Shown piece by piece: positions 19,358 through 28,304 of a DNA stretch of 64,000 nt; the first letter of the stretch is position 1; every line of letters starts with the position of its first letter. Position numbers and translations under genes: made by a program. The notes below the pieces were generated by a model. That model was not told the DNA's origin. It did no database searches and saw nothing but the letters and a program-made list of their open reading frames with translations. Source of the DNA: Rhizobium sp. LC145 (GTDB lineage Bacteria; Pseudomonadota; Alphaproteobacteria; Rhizobiales; Rhizobiaceae); NCBI RefSeq assembly GCF_001005825.1, contig NZ_LBHV01000003.1, forward strand, positions 1-64,000, read 5' to 3'.

Positions 19358-20223
19358 TTGCGCGGGTCCAGAAGGTCGCGCAGGCCGTCGCCGAGAATGT
19401 TGAAGCCGAGCACGGTTATCATGATGGCAAGCCCCGGAAACAGCGACATCCAGATGTTGAGGCCGAGGTAGTTGCGGCCATCGCTCATCATCGCGCCCCA
19501 TTCGGGAAGCGGCGGCTGGGCGCCGAGCCCGAGGAAGGAAAGGCTTGCTGCCGAAAGGATCACCGTGCCGGCGGTGAGCGTCGATTGCACGATGATCGGC
19601 CCGATGGCGTTGCGCAGGATGTAGTGTGTCATGATGCGGCGGCGGGAGATGCCGAGCGAGATAGCCGCCTCGACATATTCCTGGCTTTTCAGCCCGAGCG
19701 TGAGGTTGCGGCTAAGCCTAGCATACACCGGCACGGAGAATATTGCGATCGCGATCAGGAGATTGACGAGGCCCGGGCCGAGCACGCTGACGATGAGGAT
19801 GGCGAGCACGATGCCGGGGAAGGCGAAGAGAATATCCATGATCCACATGATCGCCTGGTCCAGATAGTGGCCGCTCATGCCGGAAAGAATGCCGAGCGGA
19901 ACGCCGAGGATGACGGCAAGTCCGACGGCGAGCACGACCTCGATGAGCGAAATGCGCGCGCCGTAAAGAACGCGCGAGAGGATGTCCCGGCCGCTGTCGT
20001 CGGTGCCGAAAGGATGTCCCCAGGAGGGAGGCAGCATGGTCGCAAGCAGATCCTGCTCGTATGGATCGGCAGGCGCGATCATCGGTGCGAAGATGGCGGC
20101 CAGCACAATCAACCCGATCAGCAGACCACCGAGAGCAATGCTTCTGTGGGATGCCACCCAGCGCAGGCTGCGGACCAGCCAGGATCGGCGCACGGTTTCC
20201 ATTCCGGTTTCGAGCGCCGCCAT
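19354..20223 (-). CDS. ABC importer permease (DppC/OppC type)
   Basis: A 289-residue permease. It has FAPMIAPADPYEQD, HPFGTDDSGRDILSR, the coupling loop near YVEAAISLGISRRRI, and LGLGAQPPLPEWGAM. Its stop overlaps the kinase start by 4 bp, and its own start shares one base with the stop of the DppB-type gene. This gene and the next two genes upstream form an importer with no ATPase gene nearby. The ATPases at 12.3-13.9 kb or 39.8-41.4 kb are possible partners. Confidence 0.92.
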   Translation of the reverse strand: MAALETGMETVRRSWLVRSLRWVASHRSIALGGLLIGLIVLAAIFAPMIAPADPYEQDLLATMLPPSWGHPFGTDDSGRDILSRVLYGARISLIEVVLAVGLAVILGVPLGILSGMSGHYLDQAIMWIMDILFAFPGIVLAILIVSVLGPGLVNLLIAIAIFSVPVYARLSRNLTLGLKSQEYVEAAISLGISRRRIMTHYILRNAIGPIIVQSTLTAGTVILSAASLSFLGLGAQPPLPEWGAMMSDGRNYLGLNIWMSLFPGLAIMITVLGFNILGDGLRDLLDPRK

Positions 20224-21143
20224 CAGTCGAGCCTTATCTTGGGATTGAGGAGGGCGATCAACATTTCAGCGAGGAAGTTCATCATCACCACGCCGGTCAC
20301 GGCGACCAGTGTCACGCCCTGGATGACCGGATAGTCGCGATAGCGCACCGCATCGACGAGCAGCCGGCCGATGCCCGGCCAGTTGAAGACGGATTCTGTG
20401 ACCACCGCCCCGCCGATCAGGCTGCCGAAATTGAGGCCGACAATGGTGATGATCGGGATCAGCGCATTGCGGAGCGCATGGCTCCAGTAGATGGAACGCG
20501 GCGCGACACCCTTGGCATAGGCGGTGCGGATATAGTCCTGCGACATCACCTCGATCATGCTGGAGCGGGTCATTCGGGCAATCACGGCCATCGGCAGCAC
20601 GGCGAGCGTGATCGAGGGTAGAATGAAACTCTTCCAGGAAGAAGCGCCGAGCAGCGGCAGCCAGCCGAGCTTGACGGAGAACGTGTTCATCGCCATCAGC
20701 GCCAGCCAGAAATTGGCGACGGACGCACCGGCGCTTGCCAGGATCATGACCGCCTGATCGGGCCAGCCGTGCCGGTGGATGGCGGCGATCATGCCGGCCG
20801 GTACGCCGATGCCGATCGCCAGAATATAGGCGGTGATAGCGAGGCCAATGGTGAAGGGCAGGCGCTCGGCGATTTCGTCCACCACCGGCAGTTTCGACTT
20901 GATCGATATGCCGAGATCGCCCCGGATCGCGCCATGGGCGAAGGAGGCATATTGTTCGGGCAGGCTGCGGTCGAGGCCGAGCCGCCCGGTCATGGCATCG
21001 ACCGCCTCCTGGGTCGCTTCCGGACCGGCCATCAACCGGGCAGGATCGCCCGGCAGCGCCCGGATCGCCACGAAGACGATGAGCGAAACGCCGATGAGGA
21101 TCAGCGGCAGGGCCAGCAATTTCTTGGCGATATAGGCTTTCAT
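20223..21143 (-). CDS. ABC importer permease (DppB/OppB type)
   Basis: A 306-residue permease. It has RALPGDPARLMAGPEA (the OppB MPGDP-type segment), RMTRSSMIEVMSQDYIRTAYAKGV as coupling region, and the GGAVVTESVFNWPGIGRL motif. It is translationally linked to the following DppC-type gene (TGATG). It partners the binding protein encoded at 21193-22743. Confidence 0.92.
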   Translation of the reverse strand: MKAYIAKKLLALPLILIGVSLIVFVAIRALPGDPARLMAGPEATQEAVDAMTGRLGLDRSLPEQYASFAHGAIRGDLGISIKSKLPVVDEIAERLPFTIGLAITAYILAIGIGVPAGMIAAIHRHGWPDQAVMILASAGASVANFWLALMAMNTFSVKLGWLPLLGASSWKSFILPSITLAVLPMAVIARMTRSSMIEVMSQDYIRTAYAKGVAPRSIYWSHALRNALIPIITIVGLNFGSLIGGAVVTESVFNWPGIGRLLVDAVRYRDYPVIQGVTLVAVTGVVMMNFLAEMLIALLNPKIRLD

Positions 21144-21165
21144 CGACCGCTATTCCGGCTGGATA

Positions 21166-21184
21166 CGGGCGGCCGAACCGCCCG
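21166..21184 (-). other. Intercistronic hairpin after the second binding-protein gene
   Basis: CGGGCGG / CCGCCCG closes a 5-base loop in the 49-bp gap between binding-protein stop and permease start. The position is the same as that of the hairpin at 15842-15868. Confidence 0.45.
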
Positions 21185-21192
21185 GCACCCGG

Positions 21193-22743
21193 CTACTCCT
21201 TGGTTGCGTCCTTGACCACGATGAGGCCGCCCGGAATGACCCAGGCGCCGCTCACATTGGCGCTGGCCGCATAGAGGTCCTGTTTGGTGAAGAGCAGCAC
21301 ATGCGGCGCCTCTTCGTTCACCAGCTTTTGTGCCTCGACATAGATCGCGTTGCGGGCGGTTTCATCGAGCGTGGAAGCCGCCTTGTCGATGAGGCCGTCC
21401 AGCTTCTCGTCGCTGAAGAAGCCGAGATTGGCGCCGGTCGGCGAAGCGCTCGCGGAATAATAGAGCGGGCGGAATTGCAGGTCCGCGCCGTTCACGCCGG
21501 AAGACCAGGAGGCGATCGCCGAGGCCGTGCCGTCCGCTTCCTTGCCGGCGGGGTCCTGGAAGGCTGCCTTGGACCACACGCCGCTTTCCATGCGGCGGAC
21601 GTCGAGCTTCACGCCGACCTTGGCCCACATGGCCTGAAGGAGTTCGCCGATGCGCGCCTCCTGCTCCTGTACGATGGTCGACATTTCGAAACCGTCCGGA
21701 TAGCCGGCTTCGGCAAGCAGAGTCTTGGCCTTCTCGACGTCATTGCTATAGGGAGCAAGCGACTTGTCATAGCCAGGCGTGACTGGCGCGAGTGGCGAGT
21801 TCGCGGGCGTGGCGAACCCTTGCGTGAAGGCTTTCACGATACCCTCGCGGTCGGTTGCGTAGTTCAGCGCTTGACGTACCCGCACGTCGTCGAGGGGCTT
21901 CATCTTGGTGTTGAGTGACACCCAGAAGACGGCCGAACCATCCGTCTTGCTGAGCTTCATTTCGGGATTGGCGCCCGCCTGCGCGGCAAAGGCGGAAGGG
22001 AAGGGATTGACGACGTCCACCTCGCCGCTCTGGAGCGCCATGTTCATCACCGAGGGCTCGGCTGTCCAGGTCCATTTGATCTCGTCTTCGCCCTTGGGCG
22101 CGCCGCCCCACCAATCGGTGTTCTTCACCTGCAATACATATTCGCCGGACTTGTATTCGGCGAGCTTGTAGGGGCCGGTGCCGACGGCCTGACTGCCGAT
22201 CGTGCCGGCGGCTTCCGCAGCGGGGCTCACCATCAGGCAAGGCCCCGTGCTCAGAAGTGCGAGAAAGGCCGGGTACTGGGTCTTCAGCTTGAACTCCACC
22301 GTCATGGGATCGACGGCGATCACGCTTTCGAGGAAGGTGCGCAGCCTGCCGCTTGCGGCAAGGCCACGCTTGGTATCGAGATGGCGATTGAAGTTCTTGA
22401 CCACGGCATCGGCATTGAAGGGCGTGCCATCATGGAATTTCACGCCCTCGCGCAGCTTGAAGGTCCAGACGAGGCCGGAAGGATCGGAAGACCATTCGGT
22501 GGCGAGCGCCGGCTTCAGCGAAAGATCGGGATCGCGCTTGATAAGCCCTTCATACATGGGGTCGAGCAGGGCGGCGGTAAACGTGGCGGTCTGGTCGCCG
22601 GGGTCCATGGAACGCGGCGCTTCGCTCTGCATGACGTTCAGGGTCGCCGCCATGACGGCGGCAGGCATCATCAGGCTGCCGGCAACAGCAGCCGCCAGCG
22701 CGAGGCGCCTGGCCTTGGACGGATTCCGGTGGAAGATGTTCAT
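21193..22743 (-). CDS. ABC importer periplasmic binding protein (SBP family 5)
   Basis: A 516-residue solute-binding protein. A signal peptide with AAAVAGSLMMPAAVMA ends near residue 32. Class features are MDPGDQTATFTAALLDPMYEGL, VWTFKLREGVKFHDGTPFNADAV, VGTGPYKLAEYKSGEY, and TLLAEAGYPDGFEMS. It heads the minus-strand operon SBP, permease, permease, ROK kinase, CutC and is divergent from the ROK repressor. Context with a sugar kinase and an MlrC-type peptidase would suit a glycopeptide or amino-sugar ligand. The true ligand is unknown. Confidence 0.92.
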   Translation of the reverse strand: MNIFHRNPSKARRLALAAAVAGSLMMPAAVMAATLNVMQSEAPRSMDPGDQTATFTAALLDPMYEGLIKRDPDLSLKPALATEWSSDPSGLVWTFKLREGVKFHDGTPFNADAVVKNFNRHLDTKRGLAASGRLRTFLESVIAVDPMTVEFKLKTQYPAFLALLSTGPCLMVSPAAEAAGTIGSQAVGTGPYKLAEYKSGEYVLQVKNTDWWGGAPKGEDEIKWTWTAEPSVMNMALQSGEVDVVNPFPSAFAAQAGANPEMKLSKTDGSAVFWVSLNTKMKPLDDVRVRQALNYATDREGIVKAFTQGFATPANSPLAPVTPGYDKSLAPYSNDVEKAKTLLAEAGYPDGFEMSTIVQEQEARIGELLQAMWAKVGVKLDVRRMESGVWSKAAFQDPAGKEADGTASAIASWSSGVNGADLQFRPLYYSASASPTGANLGFFSDEKLDGLIDKAASTLDETARNAIYVEAQKLVNEEAPHVLLFTKQDLYAASANVSGAWVIPGGLIVVKDATKE

Positions 22744-22825
22744 GATCGTTCACCCCTGATTGTTGTTGAAACAGGGCGGATCGCTGCCGCCTTAGATCAT
22801 TTTTTATAGTTATTGCCGTTGATTT

Positions 22826-22840
22826 GTTCATTTTCTGAAC
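22826..22840. promoter_or_regulatory. Inverted repeat in the divergent ROK-regulator region
   Basis: GTTCA (22826-22830) and TGAAC (22836-22840), 5 bp apart, lie in the 100-bp region between the binding-protein gene and the ROK regulator. They are 3 bp before the annotated GTG of the regulator. It is a candidate operator for that repressor; the neighbouring TTTTTTATAG tract could be a promoter element. Confidence 0.35.
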
Positions 22841-22843
22841 TTA

Positions 22844-24019
22844 GTGTCAAGCACTTCCAAATCCCGGATACCGCCCTTGAACGCGATGCTCACTTCCTCC
22901 CAACGCCAGTTGTTGCGCGTCATCAGCGAGTCCGGCCCGCTCAGCCGCACCGAGATGGCCAATATTCTGGGTTTGAGCAAAGGGGCCATGAGCGGTCTCG
23001 CCCGCGACCTGCTCGATCGCGGCGTGCTGCACGAGACGGAAACGATCTATGGTCAGGGGCGACCTTCCATACGGCTCGACCTGCATCCGGAATGCGCGTT
23101 CTTCGTCGGCGTCTCGCTCCTCGAAGATCCGGCTCCGATGATTCTCGGTGATCTCAACGGCGGCATCATCGCAAGATGCGCGATGCCGCTCTCGCGGGAT
23201 CCGGAAGTGATTGCCAATGCGATTGCGGAAGGCCTGCCGGCTCTGCTCGGGAGCCGGCCCGACGCGAAGGAAAAGCTTTCCGGCATTGGCGTAGCGCTTT
23301 CCGGCTTCGTCGACGAGACCCAGGCGAACTGCGTGAAATCAACGTTGCTCGGCTGGCAGGACGTTCCGCTGGCCAGGATCATCCGTGAACGGACGGGCAT
23401 CGAAACCTTCATCGAGAACGATGCGAAGGCAGTCGCGGTCAGCGAGAAGCTCTTCGGTAGCGCCCGCGAGGTCCAGAACTTCAGCGTCGTCTCGCTGGGC
23501 GACGGCATAGGCTGCGCCCATTTCATCGAGGGTAGGCTCTACCGCGGCAATCACGGCGGCGCGGGCGAGATCGCCCATTGCACCATCGAGCCCGGCGGCG
23601 CGCCCTGTCGCTGCGGCAAGCGCGGCTGCCTCGATACGGTCGCCTCGATGAAGGCGATCAAGGAAATGTCGCGGGCCGAGGGACTGGAATGCACATCCCT
23701 TTCCGATATCGAACACCAGGCATCGGCCGGCAATGCGGCGGCCATCCGCATCCTCCACCGGGCGGGTTCGGCGCTCGGCCTCGCGATCGCGCATCTGATC
23801 CAGATGAACGACCCGGGCCTCATCCTCATCACCCATCTCGAAGGCTCCTTCGATGGATTGTTCGGCACGGTGGTGCAGCAAGCCGTCGAAATGAACGTGT
23901 TGCCCCGATATGCAGGCCAGACGCCGATCCGCATCAAGCGCGTCGATAGCGACATCTGGGCACGCGGCGCGGCCAGCATCGCAGCCCACAACTTTCTGAT
24001 CGGCCCCAACGTGAATTGA
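22844..24019 (+). CDS. ROK family transcriptional regulator (NagC/XylR type)
   Basis: A 391-residue regulator. The N-terminal MarR-like winged helix is at about residues 18-75 (LRVISESGPLSRTEMANILGLS, GRPSIRLDL). The ROK domain follows, with VSLGDGIGCAHFIEGRLYRG, a GEIAHC motif and the zinc motif CRCGKRGCLD. The GTG start at 22844 has no clear ribosome binding site; ATG 22886 (Met15) is equally possible and keeps the DNA-binding domain. It is divergent from the importer operon and followed by the peptidase gene, so both are probable targets. The inducer is likely a sugar or amino sugar. Confidence 0.87.
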   Translation: MSSTSKSRIPPLNAMLTSSQRQLLRVISESGPLSRTEMANILGLSKGAMSGLARDLLDRGVLHETETIYGQGRPSIRLDLHPECAFFVGVSLLEDPAPMILGDLNGGIIARCAMPLSRDPEVIANAIAEGLPALLGSRPDAKEKLSGIGVALSGFVDETQANCVKSTLLGWQDVPLARIIRERTGIETFIENDAKAVAVSEKLFGSAREVQNFSVVSLGDGIGCAHFIEGRLYRGNHGGAGEIAHCTIEPGGAPCRCGKRGCLDTVASMKAIKEMSRAEGLECTSLSDIEHQASAGNAAAIRILHRAGSALGLAIAHLIQMNDPGLILITHLEGSFDGLFGTVVQQAVEMNVLPRYAGQTPIRIKRVDSDIWARGAASIAAHNFLIGPNVN

Positions 24020-24027
24020 GGTTTCCC

Positions 24028-25470
24028 ATGCGCATCGCCGTCGGCGGCATCCATATCGAATGCAGCACCTACAACCCGGTCCTCAACGAAGAGAAGGACT
24101 TTCGCGTGGTGCGCGGCGAGGAGCTGACGGCGTCGCCCTATTTCGCTTTCCTCAAGGATTATGAAGCGGAATTCCTGCCCACCATTCATGCTCGCGCCAT
24201 TGCCGGCGGTCCGGTATCGCGCTCCACCTATGAGCGTTTCAAGGCGGAGTTCCTGGAGCGCCTGAAGCCGCTCCTTCCGCTGGACGGGCTCTATCTCGCC
24301 ATGCACGGCGCCATGTATGTGCAGGGCATGGAGGATGCCGAGGGTGACTGGATCACCGCCGCCCGCGATCTGGTCGGACCGGACTGCACCGTTTCGGCGA
24401 GCTACGACCTGCACGGCAATGTCAGCCAGCGCATCATCGACGCTCTGGACATGTATTCCACCTATCGCACCGCGCCGCATATTGATGTGGAGGAGACGAT
24501 GCGCCGCTCGGTCTCCATGTTGGTGAAGAGCCTGAAGACCGGCGTAAAGCCGATCCTCGTCTGGGCGCCCATTCCTGTCGTCCTGCCGGGCGAGCGCACC
24601 AGCACGGTCGATGAGCCGGCAAAGAGCCTCTATGCGATGATGCCGGAGATCGATGCGCTCGAAGGCGTCTGGGACGCGTCCCTGATGGTCGGCTATGTCT
24701 GGGCCGATGAACCGCGTGCGACGGCAGCCGCGATCATGACCGGCACGAACCGGGCGGTCCTGGAGCGGGAGGCGAGGCGCGTCGCACAAGCCTATTGGGA
24801 TGCGCGCGAGAAATTCGTCTTCGGCTGCGAGACCGGATCGATCGAGAAATGCGTGGAGAGGGCGATCGCCAGCAGGACCGCGCCGGTGGTGCTGGCCGAA
24901 TCCGGCGACAATCCGACGGGCGGCGGTGTCGGCGACCGCGCGGAAGTGCTGGCGGAGCTGATAGCGAGGAAAGCGCAGGGCGTCGTCTTCGCAGGCATTG
25001 CCGACAGGGCAGCAACCGATGCCTGCTATGCCGCCGGCATTGGCGCCGAACTCGATCTTTCGATCGGCGCTTCTCTCGATACGATCGGAAGCAGGCCGGT
25101 GAAGACCCTTGCTCGGGTCAAGTTCCTGCACGAAACCACCGATCCGGCCGACCGTCAGGCCGTGGTCGTCATCGGCGGCATCGAGCTGGTGCTCTCGGCC
25201 AAGCGCCGGCCCTATCACAACATCGCCGATTTCACCCGGCTCGGCCTCGATCCGCACCACGCCAGGATCATCGTCGTGAAATCCGGCTACCTCTCGCCGG
25301 AACTCGCGCTGATCGCCAATCCGAACCTGATGGCGCTTTCACCGGGCGTCGTCGACCAGTTCGTCGAGCGGCTGGAGCGGCACCGCAAGCTGCGCCAGAC
25401 CTATCCGTTCGACAAGGATTTCGCTTTCAAGCCGCAGGTTTTCCTTTCGGCTCGCTCCGCCGGGCGCTGA
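24028..25470 (+). CDS. M81 family metallopeptidase (MlrC-like)
   Basis: A 480-residue MlrC homologue. It begins at MRIAVGGIHIECSTYNP and has LYLAMHGAMYVQGMEDAEGDW, SYDLHGNVS, HIDVEETMRRS, SGDNPTGGGVGDRAE and HHARIIVVKSGYLSP, all characteristic of the family and supplying Asp and His zinc ligands. MlrC hydrolyses linear microcystin peptides in sphingomonads. Most rhizobial homologues have unknown substrates and are encoded next to Dpp-type importers, as here. ATG 24028, with GAGG upstream, is preferred to the TTG at 24016 that overlaps the regulator stop. Confidence 0.85.
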   Translation: MRIAVGGIHIECSTYNPVLNEEKDFRVVRGEELTASPYFAFLKDYEAEFLPTIHARAIAGGPVSRSTYERFKAEFLERLKPLLPLDGLYLAMHGAMYVQGMEDAEGDWITAARDLVGPDCTVSASYDLHGNVSQRIIDALDMYSTYRTAPHIDVEETMRRSVSMLVKSLKTGVKPILVWAPIPVVLPGERTSTVDEPAKSLYAMMPEIDALEGVWDASLMVGYVWADEPRATAAAIMTGTNRAVLEREARRVAQAYWDAREKFVFGCETGSIEKCVERAIASRTAPVVLAESGDNPTGGGVGDRAEVLAELIARKAQGVVFAGIADRAATDACYAAGIGAELDLSIGASLDTIGSRPVKTLARVKFLHETTDPADRQAVVVIGGIELVLSAKRRPYHNIADFTRLGLDPHHARIIVVKSGYLSPELALIANPNLMALSPGVVDQFVERLERHRKLRQTYPFDKDFAFKPQVFLSARSAGR

Positions 25471-25489
25471 GGGGCGGGATCAGGCTCAC

Positions 25490-26464
25490 TTATCTGCTGC
25501 CGAAGGTCGGCGAGGTTTCCAGTGCGAGCGGCCGGACGGCGGAGCGGCTACCGCCGCGAGCCGGCCTTTCGGTCTGCCGCGGAGCGTAGCGCTCCACCAT
25601 TTCGCTGCAGAAGGCCGCAAATTCCTCCGGCACGAAAGGCGGGCTCGTATGATGCGCGCCGATGCCGCGATGTTCCGGCGTGAAGCAGAAGGTGACCGTC
25701 ACGTCGAAATCCTCGAGCGCGCGCATCTGGCGGTCGAACCAGTCGAGTGCATTGGGGCGGAACCGGTCGGCCCATGAAAGGCCGGTGCGGACGGATTTGA
25801 CTCCGAGCCGCTTCATCCAGTTCACGGCATCCGTAAGCCTCGGGTCCTCGAAGTGGAACCATTGCACGAGGCCTAATTCCGGCGTGTGCCTGACGAATTC
25901 ATCGAAGGCCGGTTTCGGCGTACCGTCCTCCCGCAGAAGGCCCATGTAGTAGTGGCGATAGTAGGAGGAGCCTTCGGCCTCCCGGTGGCGCGTCGTCGCT
26001 TCCCAGGCGCGGGGGAGATCATAGAGGCTGTACCACTGGCAGCGCTCCACCTTGCCCTTCAGCAGCTCGGCGGTGCGCTTCAGCCCCCAGAGCTGCACCT
26101 CTTCCGCGCCGAAGGTCGATACGCCGACCTCGCTCACCCAGACCGGCAGGTCAGTTACAGCCCTGATTTCATCGATCTTGGCCGGCCATTCGTGGATCTG
26201 CCAGAGGTTCCAGTCGAGCGGAAAACCGTGAACAGCCACGGCATCGAGATGGTCGAGCACACCGAAATCGCGCATTCGCGTTATGAAATGCGGATCGATT
26301 GGCGAGATTCCGCCAAGGACCCGGATCAGATCGGGATTCTTCGCGCCGATCGCATCGGCGGCGAGCATGGCCATGCGGGCAAACTGGCTCCAGTCCGGGT
26401 CAAGTTCCGGGTCCCAGTGCGATTTGTTGTTCGGTTCGTTCCAGATCATCGTGGCTTCGATCAT
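25490..26464 (-). CDS. Beta-xylosidase-like glycosidase, apparently circularly permuted GH-A barrel
   Basis: A 324-residue protein with clan GH-A motifs in permuted order. IWNEPNN is at residues 7-13 (candidate acid/base Glu10; normally at the end of strand 4). VWVSEVG holds a candidate nucleophile Glu112 (strand 7). LLREDGTPKPAFDEF (176-190) resembles the usual barrel end. After this come segments that normally begin such enzymes: WFHFED (202-207), MKRLGVKSVRTGLSWADRF (217-235), VTVTFCFTP (255-263) and a helix ending VERYAPR (290-296), which usually runs straight into the Asn-Glu-Pro strand. The start is firm (GGAGAAAACGC before ATG). There is no signal peptide. It is the third gene of the inositol-3-phosphate synthase operon; the substrate is unknown. 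Confidence 0.8.
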   Translation of the reverse strand: MIEATMIWNEPNNKSHWDPELDPDWSQFARMAMLAADAIGAKNPDLIRVLGGISPIDPHFITRMRDFGVLDHLDAVAVHGFPLDWNLWQIHEWPAKIDEIRAVTDLPVWVSEVGVSTFGAEEVQLWGLKRTAELLKGKVERCQWYSLYDLPRAWEATTRHREAEGSSYYRHYYMGLLREDGTPKPAFDEFVRHTPELGLVQWFHFEDPRLTDAVNWMKRLGVKSVRTGLSWADRFRPNALDWFDRQMRALEDFDVTVTFCFTPEHRGIGAHHTSPPFVPEEFAAFCSEMVERYAPRQTERPARGGSRSAVRPLALETSPTFGSR

Positions 26465-26488
26465 GCGTTTTCTCCAGGATCCTGGGTT

Positions 26489-27088
26489 TCATGCAATCGT
26501 CTCGTTGAGGGTCAGAACTTTCGCGCCCCAGTGACCGGCCGCAATGCTGGTAACCGAGGCGGGCGCGATATCGAACCTCGGCCAGGCGTCGATCGGCAGG
26601 CCCAACACATGGCTCACCGCCGCTTTGATGACATCGGCATGCGAAACCAACACTAGTCTCCCGCCGCCATCGCCGGCAGCAAGGGTTGCGATCAGCTCCA
26701 GCGCCCGGCGCTGCACGTCCAGCATGGTTTCGCCACCCGGCGTGCGGGCAAGACTGCGGATCGTATTCCACCGGCGCCATGAGGGGTCCGCATCGAGCGT
26801 CTCGAAGGTCTTGCCGGACCAGTCGCCGAAATTCACCTCGTCCAGCGCGTCCGTGATCTCCGGCTCGCCGAGCCCGCAGGCCGTCGCGATGGCTACGGCC
26901 GTTTCCCGCGTACGCTCGCGGGGGCTCGTGTGAACCGCACTGATCTTTTCCCGCTGCATCCTTTGCCCCAGGCGCCGGGCCTGCTCCTTGCCGGCCGCCC
27001 CGAGCGTGATGCCTTCCTTCCGCCCGGCCAGAAAGCGCCCGACATCGTCATGGGCGGCATGGCGGACCAGGAAGAACGTCACCGTCAT
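26489..27088 (-). CDS. Histidine phosphatase family protein
   Basis: A 199-residue phosphoglycerate-mutase-fold phosphatase. The phosphohistidine motif LVRHAAHDD replaces the usual RHGE/T with RHAA near residue 8. [12 protein letters not shown] supplies the second arginine, and VLVSHADVI near residue 150 the second histidine. The start at 27088 overlaps the inositol-3-phosphate synthase stop by 4 bp, so the two genes are coupled. A dephosphorylation step acting on the inositol phosphate product or a derivative is plausible inference. The open frame upstream to 27367 lies inside the synthase gene and is rejected. Confidence 0.87.
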   Translation of the reverse strand: MTVTFFLVRHAAHDDVGRFLAGRKEGITLGAAGKEQARRLGQRMQREKISAVHTSPRERTRETAVAIATACGLGEPEITDALDEVNFGDWSGKTFETLDADPSWRRWNTIRSLARTPGGETMLDVQRRALELIATLAAGDGGGRLVLVSHADVIKAAVSHVLGLPIDAWPRFDIAPASVTSIAAGHWGAKVLTLNETIA

Positions 27089-28188
27089 TCGGCCGCCCCG
27101 CGCAGGATATCTTCCTGATCGTCGATGAAATTCTGCGTCCTCCGTCGCGCCTCGTGATCGGTGAATTGCTGCGGCGGCGACTTCATGAAATAGCTGGATG
27201 GGCCCGTCAGCACGCCGCCCACGCCGCGGTCGAGCGCGAGTTTCGCGCAGCGTACGGCGTCTATGACCACGCCGGCCGAATTGGGAGAATCCCACACCTC
27301 GAGCTTGAGCTCCGCATTCAACGGAACACCGCCGAAGGTGGTTCCCTCGAGGCGGATATAGGCCCATTTCCTGTCGGCGAGCCAGGGCACATGGTCGCTC
27401 GGCCCCACATGCACATCATCGGGCGGCAAGGGAACATCGAGCTGACTGGTGACCGATTGAGTCTTGGAAATCTTCTTCGATTCCAGCCGCTCGCGCTCCA
27501 GCATGTTGAGGAAATCCGTATTGCCGCCGAAATTGAGCTGGTAGGTGCGGTCTACCCGCACGCCGCGCTCGCGGAAGAGATTGACGAGCATTCGATGGAC
27601 GATGGTGGCGCCCACCTGGCTCTTGATGTCGTCGCCGATGACCGGCAGGCCGCGCGCGGCGAACTTCCTCTGCCATTCCGGTTTTGAGGCGATGAAGACC
27701 GGAATGCAGTTGATGAAGGCGCAGCCGGCGGCGAGCGCCTGTTCGGCATACCATTTGGTCGCCTCTTCGGAGCCGACCGGCAGATAGGAAACGAGCACGT
27801 CCGTGCGTGTCCGTCGCAGGATTTCGGCCACATCCGCTTCCGGTTCGGCCGCTTCCTCGATCTCGTCCCTGAGATATTTGCCGATCCCGTCGAGCGTCCT
27901 GCCGCGTTTCACGGCAACGCCGGTCGGCGCGACATCGGCAAACCGCTTCGTGTTGTTCGGCTTGGCATAGATGGCTTCCGCCACGTCGCGCCCCACCTTG
28001 GACGCGGCGACGTCGAAGGCGGCGGAAATCTCTATGTCGCTCACCTGATAGCCGCCGAGATCGACATGCATGAGGCCTGGAACCGGCTCGTTGTCCTGGA
28101 CGTTACGGTAATAGGTCAGGCCCTGGACCAGCGAGGAAGCGCAGTTTCCCACTCCGACCAGGCCGACGCGAATGGAACTCGAAACCAT
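27085..28188 (-). CDS. Inositol-3-phosphate synthase
   Basis: A 367-residue NAD-dependent myo-inositol-phosphate synthase that cyclises glucose 6-phosphate to inositol 3-phosphate. The Rossmann motif [16 protein letters not shown] is at residues 8-23. [48 protein letters not shown] and [11 protein letters not shown] are hallmark segments of the bacterial/archaeal type. The start at 28188 is preceded by GGAGAAAAAG. It leads the operon with the phosphatase and the permuted glycosidase and faces the PRTase/kinase-like gene across 116 bp. Whether it feeds inositol lipids, a compatible solute or a secondary product cannot be told from sequence. Confidence 0.93.
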   Translation of the reverse strand: MVSSSIRVGLVGVGNCASSLVQGLTYYRNVQDNEPVPGLMHVDLGGYQVSDIEISAAFDVAASKVGRDVAEAIYAKPNNTKRFADVAPTGVAVKRGRTLDGIGKYLRDEIEEAAEPEADVAEILRRTRTDVLVSYLPVGSEEATKWYAEQALAAGCAFINCIPVFIASKPEWQRKFAARGLPVIGDDIKSQVGATIVHRMLVNLFRERGVRVDRTYQLNFGGNTDFLNMLERERLESKKISKTQSVTSQLDVPLPPDDVHVGPSDHVPWLADRKWAYIRLEGTTFGGVPLNAELKLEVWDSPNSAGVVIDAVRCAKLALDRGVGGVLTGPSSYFMKSPPQQFTDHEARRRTQNFIDDQEDILRGAAE

Positions 28189-28304
28189 CTTTTTCTCCAG
28201 CATCTACAAAGCCTGCGAACAAACCGCGGCGCCATGTGTTCCAGGAAAACTTCATTTTCCCGGAGTTGCGGCAAGAAGGCTGGCTTCAGGCTTGAAAGGG
28301 AGAA

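Noticed and set aside
23551..25260. 569-codon minus-strand frame opposite the ROK regulator and MlrC genes
   Set aside because: It spans two well-supported plus-strand genes and their junction. The translation is Arg/His/Asp-rich in the way antisense frames are.
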